A DNA stretch of 64,000 nt from Pseudomonadota bacterium (GTDB taxonomy: Bacteria; Pseudomonadota; Gammaproteobacteria; Xanthomonadales; SZUA-38). Below, in pieces: positions 25,218-34,045 of the stretch (the stretch's first letter is position 1; every line of letters starts with the position of its first letter). The notes beneath the pieces are model-generated. The model was not told the DNA's origin. It did no database searches and was given only the letters and a program-made list of their open reading frames with translations. The DNA is taken from positions 62,001 to 126,000 of the forward strand of contig JBCCCR010000019.1 of assembly GCA_039033415.1 (NCBI GenBank). Reading direction: 5' to 3'. The translations under genes were made by a program, and so were the position numbers.

Positions 25218-27524
25218 ATGTCTACCCAATCCGTATTGACACTTTCGTCCCTGGCCGTGGCTGTCGCCGTCGGTCTTTCCGCTGCCCCGACGGCCAGCGC
25301 GCAATCCACCACCGAAAACACTGGTGTGATCGAAGAAGTTACCGTCACCGCCCGACGGCGCGCGGAAACGTTGCAGGACGTGCCCATCGCGGTCACCGCG
25401 TATTCGGGCGATCAGCTGGAGATGATCGGGGCGCTGGACATCACCGCCATCGGACAGACCACGCCCAATCTAACGCTGGAAGTGTCCCGCGGAACCAACA
25501 CCACGCTCACCGCCTTTATTCGGGGTGTGGGCCAGCAGGACCCCGTGCCAGGCTTTGAAGCGGGGGTCGGCATCTATATCGACGACGTGTACCTCAACCG
25601 GCCGCAGGCGGCCGTGCTCGATATTTTTGACGTCGAACGGATCGAGGTGCTTCGCGGTCCGCAGGGCACCCTCTATGGCCGAAACACCATTGGCGGCGCG
25701 ATCAAATACGTCACCCGTCGGCTGGACGACGATCCCAGCTCCCGCATCCGCGGAACCCTGGGCAACTTCGGCCAGGTGGACGTTGTGTTCAGCGGTTCCA
25801 CCCCGCTCTCAGACACCTTCCGCGTGGGCGGCGCGATCGCCAGCCTCAACCGCGACGGCTTCGGCGACAATGTGAATAACGGCTTGGACAACTACAGCAA
25901 AGACATCCTGGCCGGCCGTCTCAGCGCGGAGTGGGACCTCACCGACACGTTTTTCCTGCGCCTGGCCGCTGACTACATCCAGGATGACTCCGATCCCCGC
26001 CAGGGCCATCGCCTGACCCCCGGTAACCTGACCGGCGCACCGGTGCTCGGTGACGTGTTCGACACGCGCTCGGGACTCAACAACCCCATCCAGGAAGTTG
26101 AGGCTCGCGGTATCTCGCTGACAGCCGAGTGGGAGATCAACGAGAACTGGACGCTGAAAAACATTCTGGCCTACCGCGACGATGAAACACAGTCGCCCAT
26201 CGACTTTGACAGCCTGCCGTCCGATGATCTCGACGTGCCGGTGATCTATGAGAATGACCAGCTTTCGGAAGAACTGCAGCTTCTTTACAGCGGCGATCGC
26301 TGGAACGGCGTCATCGGGGCCTACCTGCTCGACGCCAACGCGTTTACCGCCTTCGACGTAATCCTGGGCAACACCGGTGCGGCGATCGGCCTGCCGGGCT
26401 TGAACGCCTTCACGCTGGGTGACGTTGACACGGACACCTGGTCGCTGTTCGCCGACTTCACGTTCGACATCAACGACGAGTGGAGCGTTGCCTTCGGCGG
26501 ACGCTACACCAGCGACGAGCGGACCTCCCGCGTCCTGCGCGAGACGCTGATCGGCGGCACGTCCTCGTTCTTCGGCGGCAGCGCGATACCGATCGCGACG
26601 ACGTCGGATTTCCAGGGCAGCGAGGAGTTCAACGAGTTTGTGCCGCGGGTATCCGTTGCCTGGCAGCCGAACGACGATAACAACTTCTACCTGTCTTACA
26701 GCGAAGGCTTCAAGGGCGGCAGCTTTGACCCCCGCGGACAGACCTCCGCGGCGCCCGACCTCGACGGTGACGGCGACATCGACGAGCAGGACATCTTTGA
26801 GTTCATGCAGTTTGAGCCAGAGTTTGTGGAAACCGTCGAGTTGGGCTGGAAAACCAGCGCACTGGACGGCCGCCTGAAGTCGGCGATCGCGGTGTTTTTC
26901 TCGGACTACACCGACGTGCAGATCCCTGGATCGGTAGGCGTTGACACCACCGGCGACGGCGTCACCGACTCCTTTATCGGTATTACCTCCAACGCCGCTG
27001 ACGCGGACATCAGGGGGATCGAGTGGGAAGCCCAGGCATACCTCGGCGAAAGTCTGCTCACCGGTGGCGACAGCCTGTCGGCTGCCTGGACCGTCGGCTA
27101 CATCGACGCGGAATTCAACGAGTTTGTTGACGCGTTCGGGGTGGACGTCGCTGACGAGCGGGTGTTCCAGAACACGCCCGACCTCACCGGCAGCTTCACG
27201 CTGAACTATGCGATGCCGCTGGATTTGTTCGGAAAATCCGGGCAGCTGAGCGTGATCAACACCTTCTCGCACCGCGATGAGGCGAGCCAGTTTGAGGTGC
27301 CCAACGAGTTCCTCGATCAGGACACCTTCACGCTCTGGGACCTGAGCCTGGTGTGGGAAGACGACGGCGGCCAGTGGCGCGCCGGACTGCACGGAAAGAA
27401 CCTGTTTGACGAAGAGTATAAAGTGGCCGGCTACTTCTTCCCCACGCTGGGACTGGAAGGCAGCATCACGGCTTTCTACGGTAACCCGCTGACCGTTTCT
27501 GGCACCGTGGAATACCGCTTCTAA
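25218..27524 (+). CDS. TonB-dependent outer-membrane receptor
   Basis: 768 residues with a signal peptide cleaved after PTASA, a TonB-box-like segment IEEVTVTARRR, the plug domain (TLQDVPIAVTAYSGDQLE, FIRGVGQQDP, VGIYIDDVYLNRP, VERIEVLRGPQGTLYGRNT IGGAI) and a beta-barrel ending in EYRF. The plug pattern is that of the large family used by aquatic bacteria for siderophores, sterols, aromatics and oligomers rather than a classic siderophore receptor. GAGGA lies before the ATG. It is controlled by the second operator pair and followed by a terminator. Context suggests uptake of the ester-type substrate handled by the divergent operon. Confidence 0.95.
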   Translation: MSTQSVLTLSSLAVAVAVGLSAAPTASAQSTTENTGVIEEVTVTARRRAETLQDVPIAVTAYSGDQLEMIGALDITAIGQTTPNLTLEVSRGTNTTLTAFIRGVGQQDPVPGFEAGVGIYIDDVYLNRPQAAVLDIFDVERIEVLRGPQGTLYGRNTIGGAIKYVTRRLDDDPSSRIRGTLGNFGQVDVVFSGSTPLSDTFRVGGAIASLNRDGFGDNVNNGLDNYSKDILAGRLSAEWDLTDTFFLRLAADYIQDDSDPRQGHRLTPGNLTGAPVLGDVFDTRSGLNNPIQEVEARGISLTAEWEINENWTLKNILAYRDDETQSPIDFDSLPSDDLDVPVIYENDQLSEELQLLYSGDRWNGVIGAYLLDANAFTAFDVILGNTGAAIGLPGLNAFTLGDVDTDTWSLFADFTFDINDEWSVAFGGRYTSDERTSRVLRETLIGGTSSFFGGSAIPIATTSDFQGSEEFNEFVPRVSVAWQPNDDNNFYLSYSEGFKGGSFDPRGQTSAAPDLDGDGDIDEQDIFEFMQFEPEFVETVELGWKTSALDGRLKSAIAVFFSDYTDVQIPGSVGVDTTGDGVTDSFIGITSNAADADIRGIEWEAQAYLGESLLTGGDSLSAAWTVGYIDAEFNEFVDAFGVDVADERVFQNTPDLTGSFTLNYAMPLDLFGKSGQLSVINTFSHRDEASQFEVPNEFLDQDTFTLWDLSLVWEDDGGQWRAGLHGKNLFDEEYKVAGYFFPTLGLEGSITAFYGNPLTVSGTVEYRF

Positions 27525-27600
27525 GGATTGCTCTCGCGGATCCCACACAGGGATTTGCGACAAACTAAGCGTTTTGTGGTCGGAGAAGGATCTCCATTCA

Positions 27601-27639
27601 GGCCCGACGGCGTAGCACGCCGCTCGGGCTTGACCTTTT
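27601..27639 (+). terminator. Rho-independent terminator of the TonB receptor gene
   Basis: GCCCGACGGCG pairs with CGCCGCTCGGGC (one bulged base) around a TAGCA loop, followed after a short gap by TTTTT at 27635-27639. It lies about 75 bp after the receptor stop. Confidence 0.8.
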
Positions 27640-27750
27640 TCTGGGGCTGACGTTTTGGTGGAGAGCGCGGTCCCAACGTCCTAAATTTGGGGGCAGAGTG
27701 CGCCGCTGATGCTGGTACACTTGCCTCGTGATGTCGGCGTCCCGCTTTCC

Positions 27751-28374
27751 ATGACTGAAGCCCCAGGCAGTCCGATCGCCGGCGCTGAACCGGCGCAGCA
27801 GGTCAACGTGCTGCTCGCCGATCTAAACCGCCTCCAGCTTGAAACCACCGGCAGCCCCGAGCAGGCCAGCGCGCTGCTGTATGAGGACCTTAAGCGGATG
27901 GCCCGCCGGATCAGCAGCGAATTCAGCGCCAGCGAAACCCTGCGAACCACCGCGTTGCTGCACGAGGCTTATGCCCGGCTGGCGGGCGGCCATCGAAAAG
28001 ATCTGCCGGACAAGCGATCGATGATGGCGCTCATGGCAACCGTCATGCGCAGGGTCGCCGTCGATCATATCCGGGCTACCACCGCAGCGAAGCGCGGCGG
28101 CAACATGCAGCGCGTCACGCTGGCCGAAGCGGCTGCCCGAAGCGCTGCCGGCGACCCCGACGAGCTGATCCTGGGTGTCGACGACTCGCTCGCGCAGCTG
28201 CAGAAATTTGCTCCCGACCTTGCCCGCCTGGTGGAGCTGCTGTTTTTTGTGGGGCTGAGCCAGGCGGAGGTGGCTGAGCTCGAGGGAAGCTCGGAACGCT
28301 CCGTCAGACGCAACTGGCGCAAGGCCCGCGCCTGGCTCTATCGGTTGATGTCGGAGGACGACGGTGATCGCTGA
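27751..28374 (+). CDS. ECF-like RNA polymerase sigma factor (module A)
   Basis: About 207 residues; an ATG at 27709 would add 14, and neither start has a clear ribosome binding site. The PF07638-type ECF pattern is visible: LYEDLKRMARRISSEFSAS, ETLRTTALLHEAYARLAG, MATVMRRVAVDHIR, KRGG, and the region 4 helix-turn-helix GLSQAEVAELEGSSERSVRRNWRKARAWLYR. Such sigma factors typically sit beside a Ser/Thr kinase that controls them. The stop overlaps the kinase start by 11 bases. A second, related sigma/kinase pair lies at 40251-43778. Confidence 0.85.
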   Translation: MTEAPGSPIAGAEPAQQVNVLLADLNRLQLETTGSPEQASALLYEDLKRMARRISSEFSASETLRTTALLHEAYARLAGGHRKDLPDKRSMMALMATVMRRVAVDHIRATTAAKRGGNMQRVTLAEAAARSAAGDPDELILGVDDSLAQLQKFAPDLARLVELLFFVGLSQAEVAELEGSSERSVRRNWRKARAWLYRLMSEDDGDR

Positions 28375-30859
28375 CCGGGCACTGGTGAACGAACACTTCG
28401 AGCGGCTGCTTGAGATGCAGGACGCGCAGGCGGAGGCCGAGCTCGACCGGATGGCCCAAACCGATCCAGGCCTCCACGCCGAGCTGAGCGCCCTGCTGGA
28501 AGCTGACCGGAAAGCTGAACAGTTGCTCGGTCTCGTTACCGCCGTCCCCGCGTCGCTGGAGCTGATGACCGGGTCGACGTTTGGTCCGTATGAGCTTCAG
28601 GAGCTGCTCGGTTCGGGCGGCGGCGGCAGGGTTTACCGGGCCCGGCGCAGCGACGGTCGTTTTGAGCACACGGTCGCCATCAAATTCCTGGCTCTCGCGG
28701 CCTCCGAAGACGCTCGGCGTCGCTTCCGCGGTGAGATGCAGATTCTCGCTCGGCTGGATCACCCCAATATCGTTTCGCTGCTCGACGGTGGGGATACGTC
28801 GGACGGTGTCTACTACCTCGTCATGCAGTGGGTGGACGGCCGCAGTCTGACGGAGGCCGCGCAGGGCCTGAAGCTTGCGGAGCGGCTCGGTTTGCTGCTG
28901 CAGCTTTGCGGCGCCGTGGAGTATGCCCACCGACGCCTGATTGTTCACCGGGATCTCAAGCCCAGCAACGTGCTGGTGGACAGCGAAGGCCAGATTAAGC
29001 TGCTGGACTTTGGCATCAGCAAAGACCTCGATGCCGGCAATACGCAAACGCAGGCGGTGATGACCCCTCGCTACGCGGCCCCAGAGCAGATTCTGGGTGA
29101 GCCCGTCACCACGGCAACGGATGTTTTTGCCTTAGGGATGCTGCTGTTTGAACTCCTGACCGATTCGCTGCCACCGATTCCTGCCGCTGAGTCGCTGGGT
29201 GAACTGGTGGACTACGCCCGGCACTTCACGTGTCCGCCGCCAAGCCGGATGACCGATCGGACGATCGCTGCGGACCTCGACGCGATTGTGCTCAAGTGCC
29301 TGGAGCGAGATCCGGATCGGCGTTATGCGACCGTCGCCGAGCTGGCGAATGACCTTCAGCGTTTCCTGGAAGGCAGGCCGATCAGCGCACGGGTTCTCAA
29401 TCCGCTGCAGCGGGCCGGCCGCTGGGCTCGCCGCAACCGAGGGCTGGTCGCGATGCTGCTCGGGGCCGTGCTGCTGGGTAGCGCAGCGGTGACGCTGCAT
29501 CTCCGGCAGCTGGCACAGGAGCGCGACCAGGCGGAAGCCGCGCTGGCCTTTGTGATCGGTCTGTTCGGTAAGCTCAACCCGTTTGACAGCGGCGACGAAG
29601 AGGCGCTGGAGATCCCGGTGGCTGACGTCTACCGCCTTGGCCTGGAGGAGCTTGAGTCGGCGGTTATGCTCTCGCCCGGCTCCAAGAGCGACCTGGCGAT
29701 GGCATTTGGTGCCGGGTTGGTCGACGCAGGCAAATACCCCCGGGCGCTGGAGGCCGTGCAGTCCGCCAAGGCTCTGCTGGCCCAGTCGCCGAGGGCCGAG
29801 CAAAGCGTCCGACGGGCCCGAGTGCTGATGCTGGAGGCTCGCGCGCAGTCGTTTATGGGTAACGACGAAGAGGCTGTCGCTGCGCTGGCGGCAGCGGCGG
29901 AGGAACCGGTCATCCAGGCTGGTGACAACATGCAGGCGGGGCGCTACTGGTACCAGCTTGGCAACGAGACTTACTGGGGGGGAGATCTTGAGGCCTCAAG
30001 GTCACACCTGCGAAAGGCCGTCTCGGTGATGCAGGCGCATGCTGTTACCGATGTTGAAAAGCTGCTCCTGTACCAGGCGATGAGTGACCTCGCCTGGGGC
30101 CTGACCGAAATCGGCGATACGGAGCCGGCGCTCGACTACATCACCCAGGCCGTGGAGGGCGCAGAGGCACTGGGCGTCTCGGAGGTTCGTCTCGCGCTTT
30201 TCTATGCCAAACGCGCGAGCATTCGCGAACGGTCGCTGCATGTCGGCGCCGGGGATGAGGACCATCTGCGCGCCAAGGCGCTGGTTGAGAATGTGCTGGG
30301 GCCAGCTCACCGCGAAACGCTGGCGATCACAGGAAATTATGCGCTCAGCCTGATTCGGCAGCATCGCTATGCTGACTCGGTGCCCATCTTCCGGTCGCTG
30401 ATCGAAATCACGGAATCGATCGAAAACTATGATCAGATCGAGCTAGCGGCGCGCTATCAAAACCTCGCCGCGGCCCACAAGGGGCTGGGCGACTATGAAG
30501 ATGCCGAGGCTTCTGCCAGGCGGGCCCACGCGCTCTATCGCGAGGCCCTGGGACCGGATCATTACCGCAACGCCTTCCCCTTAATGACCTTTGCGGAGCT
30601 GGCGCTGCTGCGCGATGAGCCAGAAGGCGCCTTTGAACCTGCCGACGCAGCGGTCGGTTTGCTGCACGTCCTGCCGCCAGACCATAACCTGGTGCTCACC
30701 GCCTCAGCGTTCCGGCTGGCGGCTAGTACTGACGAGTGTCGGCCAGCGTCCGGCATGAGCAAGGACCAGCTGGAGCAGGTGGTCGAGTTTCTCGGGGAAG
30801 CCAGGCGGTCAACGCCGCTGGTGGAAGCGCTACTCACCTGGCCTAACTGCACCCGCTGA
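28364..30859 (+). CDS. Transmembrane Ser/Thr protein kinase with C-terminal TPR-like region (module A)
   Basis: 831 residues from GTG 28364. Kinase domain about 75-340: glycine loop LLGSGGGGRVYRA, K107 in VAIKF, HRDLKPSN with D197, and DFG at 215-217. A helix at 360-378 (GLVAMLLGAVLLGSAAV) anchors it in the inner membrane. The remaining 450 residues are helical repeats resembling TPRs, presumably periplasmic. The N-terminal 70 residues (NEHFERLLEMQDAQAEAEL) are of the kind preceding such kinases. It probably phosphorylates a partner, possibly the overlapping sigma factor, in response to an envelope signal (family-based inference). Confidence 0.9.
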   Translation: MIADRALVNEHFERLLEMQDAQAEAELDRMAQTDPGLHAELSALLEADRKAEQLLGLVTAVPASLELMTGSTFGPYELQELLGSGGGGRVYRARRSDGRFEHTVAIKFLALAASEDARRRFRGEMQILARLDHPNIVSLLDGGDTSDGVYYLVMQWVDGRSLTEAAQGLKLAERLGLLLQLCGAVEYAHRRLIVHRDLKPSNVLVDSEGQIKLLDFGISKDLDAGNTQTQAVMTPRYAAPEQILGEPVTTATDVFALGMLLFELLTDSLPPIPAAESLGELVDYARHFTCPPPSRMTDRTIAADLDAIVLKCLERDPDRRYATVAELANDLQRFLEGRPISARVLNPLQRAGRWARRNRGLVAMLLGAVLLGSAAVTLHLRQLAQERDQAEAALAFVIGLFGKLNPFDSGDEEALEIPVADVYRLGLEELESAVMLSPGSKSDLAMAFGAGLVDAGKYPRALEAVQSAKALLAQSPRAEQSVRRARVLMLEARAQSFMGNDEEAVAALAAAAEEPVIQAGDNMQAGRYWYQLGNETYWGGDLEASRSHLRKAVSVMQAHAVTDVEKLLLYQAMSDLAWGLTEIGDTEPALDYITQAVEGAEALGVSEVRLALFYAKRASIRERSLHVGAGDEDHLRAKALVENVLGPAHRETLAITGNYALSLIRQHRYADSVPIFRSLIEITESIENYDQIELAARYQNLAAAHKGLGDYEDAEASARRAHALYREALGPDHYRNAFPLMTFAELALLRDEPEGAFEPADAAVGLLHVLPPDHNLVLTASAFRLAASTDECRPASGMSKDQLEQVVEFLGEARRSTPLVEALLTWPNCTR

Positions 30860-30883
30860 TCCGCTTCGGCTGATCCCCCAGTA

Positions 30884-32212
30884 TCAGTCCTCAAAGCTGT
30901 CGGCGAACAGCCCGTCGTCAAACAGGTAGAAGAACGCTGCGCCGACACGGGTCAGCCTATCCATGCCTGGATTATTGGGATCCGGTAGCAACAGTTCGGC
31001 GATACGATCCCCAACGATTCCGTGGAGCCGCGTACCCTCTCGGGTGAAGGCGACCGATGTGCCGAACTGCCGTACGGTCTGAGGCGGAGGAAAGTCAGGC
31101 GCCGAATTTCGGTCAATCTCTGCCCACTGACCCTGCGTGCTGCGCCGGAAGAGAAACCCGGCAGCTTCGTCGGCGCTCCACAGTAGATCACCCTCGATGG
31201 CCAGGTCCGCGGCAAAACCGTTGAGAAATTCAGGCGTGCTCGGGACCAGTTCGTCCATCAGGTCGTAGCCGGTGAGGCTCGGTTCGAAGATATAGATAGA
31301 ACCGTCGTTGGTTGCCAGCGGGGTGAGATCACCGGCACCGTTAGGCGAGCCAACTGCCAGCGTCGTGGCACTCAAACCCAGTGACACCCCGAAACGGCCG
31401 TTGTCGACCGGCGCGTCTGACCGCAGCGTGTCGAATAGCGTAAAGTCTGACGTCGCGGTGTTCCGCTGGTAAACCCAAACCTGCCCGGGGCTCCCGAGCC
31501 CGGCAAAGCTGTAGGTGGGCGAGCCGACAGCCAGCAAATTGCCCAGCACCTTTACGCTGCCGCCAAAGCCGGCTATTCGTTCCTGGTCCGCTGCGGGAAT
31601 GGTGATCAGCTGACTCAGCTGCCAATCGTTGCCAACGAGGCCGTACACCAGCACCGATCCCACCTGATTGGTGTCCGCGGTGAACGGTCCATAGTCGGTC
31701 AGCGGTGCACCGACGATCAACGTATCCCCGTCCAGTGCCACGGTCAGGCTGGCATCCCGCTCGCGGAACTGGGTGTTATCGTCTTCTACGACGCGGCTGT
31801 GGAACCCCCAGTTTTCTGGTCCACCCTGATCACGCCGATACAAAGCAACGCCGGTGTTCTGGATCGAGACAGCGATCCACTCGCCGTCGATCGCAACATC
31901 CCAGCCGACTCGCCGCGGCGTGTCCGGCTCCGGCGGCGTTTCGAGGCGCTTCTCAAAAACCCAGCCGTTGTCGAATCGGTAGAGGTAGACCGCTCCGAGC
32001 GTCCCATCGGGAATGGTTGTGTCGGTTCCGGAAACCACGGCCCAGATCCCGTCAGCAGCCATGTGGGTGCCGAAGGTCTGGCCTGTCGCGTCGGGATCGA
32101 TATCGCTGCGGAAGCTGGATAGGATCAGATCAAGGTCCTGTGCCCGTCCGACTCCGGCCAACAGCAGCAGAATCGGCGCCAACGCGGCGATCTTGAATGT
32201 TGGAATACGCAT
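30884..32212 (-). CDS. Secreted FG-GAP-like beta-propeller protein with DSFE tail (module A)
   Basis: 442 residues from ATG 32212; the longer open frame lacks homology upstream of MRIPTFKIAAL. Signal peptide ALAPILLLLAGVGRA. The mature part has repeated blades with the pattern A-DG-WAVVSG/VGSP-GAVYLY (for example DGIWAVVSGTD, DGEWIAVSI, DGDTLIVGAPLTDYG, GNLLAVGSPTYSF, ATTLAVGSPNGAG), as in integrin-alpha/FG-GAP propellers. The protein ends LFADSFED, close to the FxDGFE tail found on many exported proteins of Xanthomonadales-type bacteria. It is convergent with the module A kinase. Function unknown; adhesion or surface sensing is a guess. Confidence 0.75.
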   Translation of the reverse strand: MRIPTFKIAALAPILLLLAGVGRAQDLDLILSSFRSDIDPDATGQTFGTHMAADGIWAVVSGTDTTIPDGTLGAVYLYRFDNGWVFEKRLETPPEPDTPRRVGWDVAIDGEWIAVSIQNTGVALYRRDQGGPENWGFHSRVVEDDNTQFRERDASLTVALDGDTLIVGAPLTDYGPFTADTNQVGSVLVYGLVGNDWQLSQLITIPAADQERIAGFGGSVKVLGNLLAVGSPTYSFAGLGSPGQVWVYQRNTATSDFTLFDTLRSDAPVDNGRFGVSLGLSATTLAVGSPNGAGDLTPLATNDGSIYIFEPSLTGYDLMDELVPSTPEFLNGFAADLAIEGDLLWSADEAAGFLFRRSTQGQWAEIDRNSAPDFPPPQTVRQFGTSVAFTREGTRLHGIVGDRIAELLLPDPNNPGMDRLTRVGAAFFYLFDDGLFADSFED

Positions 32213-32322
32213 GAAAAACTCCCTTTTCCCTCCAAATCGCAAAACGTTCGGGAAAGCGGCCAACTTTTTCTAAGCAGGTCTATCAACAGGGAGCATTCGT
32301 GGGTTGGCACCCGTTGCCCTTG

Positions 32323-32817
32323 TCAGGGCGTGGAGGGTTGTTCGCTGCAAAGGGCCTGGAAGTGCATGAGGTTCGGGGACACAAGACGCCAATGCAGCGA
32401 CAGGCCCATGGCCACGCAGACCGCCAGCATCACGCCGCTCAGGTGAGGGAGAAACCTGGCGACTCGGGCGCGAGCTGGGACACTGGCGAGCCGCACGGGT
32501 CGCACCGTCCGGAACACCAGCGCGCCCGGTGGCGGCAGCTGTCCCGAACTCACTACCCGCGCCCAGTAACGCGACGCGAACACGCCGAACAGCAGCACGC
32601 AGACACCGGCGCCGGCGGTCACCGTCAGCAGCAGGGCGCTGAGCCCATTGGTGCCCAGCCACCGATCGCAGGCGGCGCGCGGCACGTAGTTTTCTACCAA
32701 GGGGATCAGCCACTGGTGGCCCAGGACGGCGACCAGGCTGAGCACCACAACCAGCGAAATGCCAAGCAGCGGTCGACCGACGATCAGCTCAGGTGGATCT
32801 GTCTCGGGATTCGTCAT
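32323..32817 (-). CDS. Hypothetical membrane protein
   Basis: 164 residues, with hydrophobic segments at about 18-38 (LLGISLVVVLSLVAVLGHQW), 60-85 (LSALLLTVTAGAGVCVLLFG) and 125-142 (LSGVMLAVCVAMGLSL). The linker between the second and third segments is basic and Pro-rich. No family recognised. It is divergent from the downstream SDR gene, with 88 bp between starts. Confidence 0.55.
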   Translation of the reverse strand: MTNPETDPPELIVGRPLLGISLVVVLSLVAVLGHQWLIPLVENYVPRAACDRWLGTNGLSALLLTVTAGAGVCVLLFGVFASRYWARVVSSGQLPPPGALVFRTVRPVRLASVPARARVARFLPHLSGVMLAVCVAMGLSLHWRLVSPNLMHFQALCSEQPSTP

Positions 32818-32905
32818 CCTGTATCCGACGATAGCAAACTGCGGTTCATTTCCCTTACCGCAACGCGCTGATCCCGCTAAGGTGTGCGCTCCAAGGGAGA
32901 TAACA

Positions 32906-33898
32906 ATGAAACAACAACAGTCTCAATCTCAATGCTTTTGGGTGGCCTTGCTCTCGGTCATCGCAGCCCTGGCATCCGGCGCCGCTGCAGCGGATGGCCA
33001 TGAAAAGGAAAATGCTGTCCAGCGAGCCATTCTGGTGACCGGAGCAAGCTCCGGAATCGGCAGAAATATCGCGGAAACGCTGGCCGCTCAGGGGCATTTT
33101 GTTTACGCCGGAGCCCGCAAGCAGGCTGATCTGGAGTCCCTCAACGCGCTGAACAACGTGCAGGGAATCCGGCTCGACGTGAACAAGCCCGAAGAGATCA
33201 CTGCGGCTGTCGAGACAATCGCCGCGGCCGGCCGTGGGCTTTACGGTGTGGTTAACAACGCCGGGGTTGCGGTGGTCGGACCGCTGGTGGAGCTGAGCGA
33301 GGCGGACATGCAGTTCCAGATGGACGTCAACCTGTTTGGACCCTATCGGGTGACAAAAGCCTTTGCGCCGATGTTGATTGAGAGCCAGGGCAGAGTGACG
33401 ACCATCGGATCAATTTCCGGCGTACTCTCCTCGCCGTTCTTGGGGGCGTACAGCATGAGCAAGCACGCGGTGGAATCGTTCACCGACACGCTCGCGGCAG
33501 AGATGAACAAGTTCGGGGTGGCGGTTAGTGTCGTTGAACCGGGAAACTACGACTCAAAAATCGGCGAATCCCTTGCGCGGCGGATCAAGCGTTCGGGCGT
33601 CGACTACACGGATTCTCGCTTTTCAAACGAGATGCAGCAGGTCATCGACCGACTGTCCAGCAACCGATCCCAGTACAAAAAACCCGATGAAGTCTCGGCA
33701 GCGGTTGTGGATTTTCTGTTCAGCGCGAGCCCTAAGCGCCGCTACATGGTGGTGCCAAACGCGCGGGAGGCGGAGATCACCATTCGCCAGATCATGAGGG
33801 AGATGCTCCAGCTGAATCAGGACCATCCCTACAGTCTGACCCGCGACCAGCTCATTGCGATGATGGATGGGGTGCTGAACGAGGCGGCGGGTGACTGA
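32906..33898 (+). CDS. Short-chain dehydrogenase/reductase with an N-terminal signal peptide
   Basis: 330 residues from ATG 32906, preceded by GGGAG. Residues 10-29 look like a cleavable signal (FWVALLSVIAALASGAAAA), followed by a complete classical SDR: TGASSGIG at 45-52, NNAG at 117-120, S169, Y182 and K186. Sequence such as LVTGASSGIGRNIAETLA and YGVVNNAGVAV resembles retinol/17-beta-hydroxysteroid dehydrogenase-like SDRs. An exported NAD(P)-dependent enzyme is unusual because the cofactor is cytoplasmic. Alternatives are an uncleaved membrane anchor with the catalytic domain inside, or a Tat-independent export without catalysis. Confidence 0.85.
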   Translation: MKQQQSQSQCFWVALLSVIAALASGAAAADGHEKENAVQRAILVTGASSGIGRNIAETLAAQGHFVYAGARKQADLESLNALNNVQGIRLDVNKPEEITAAVETIAAAGRGLYGVVNNAGVAVVGPLVELSEADMQFQMDVNLFGPYRVTKAFAPMLIESQGRVTTIGSISGVLSSPFLGAYSMSKHAVESFTDTLAAEMNKFGVAVSVVEPGNYDSKIGESLARRIKRSGVDYTDSRFSNEMQQVIDRLSSNRSQYKKPDEVSAAVVDFLFSASPKRRYMVVPNAREAEITIRQIMREMLQLNQDHPYSLTRDQLIAMMDGVLNEAAGD

Positions 33899-33908
33899 AA
33901 CGGCGGAT

Positions 33909-33932
33909 GCCACGGGTGAAAAGGCCCGTGGC
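33909..33932 (+). terminator. Possible terminator hairpin after the SDR gene
   Basis: Perfect 8-bp stem GCCACGGG/CCCGTGGC ten bases after the SDR stop, with an 8-base loop. No U-tract follows, so it may only be an RNA-stabilising hairpin. Confidence 0.35.
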
Positions 33933-34045
33933 AGCCGGTAAAATGGCGAGGACCACCTGGTGAGGCATCGTCAGCGCAAGCGTCGGCGCTGGCAACGCCA
34001 CCCGGTGTGTCCACTTTGCACGCAAATGAAGGCCATTAGACCTGC

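Noticed and set aside
25809-27563. 584-codon open frame on the minus strand opposite the TonB receptor
   Set aside because: It lies antisense to a clear receptor gene, has no recognisable motif, and arises from high-GC codon bias.
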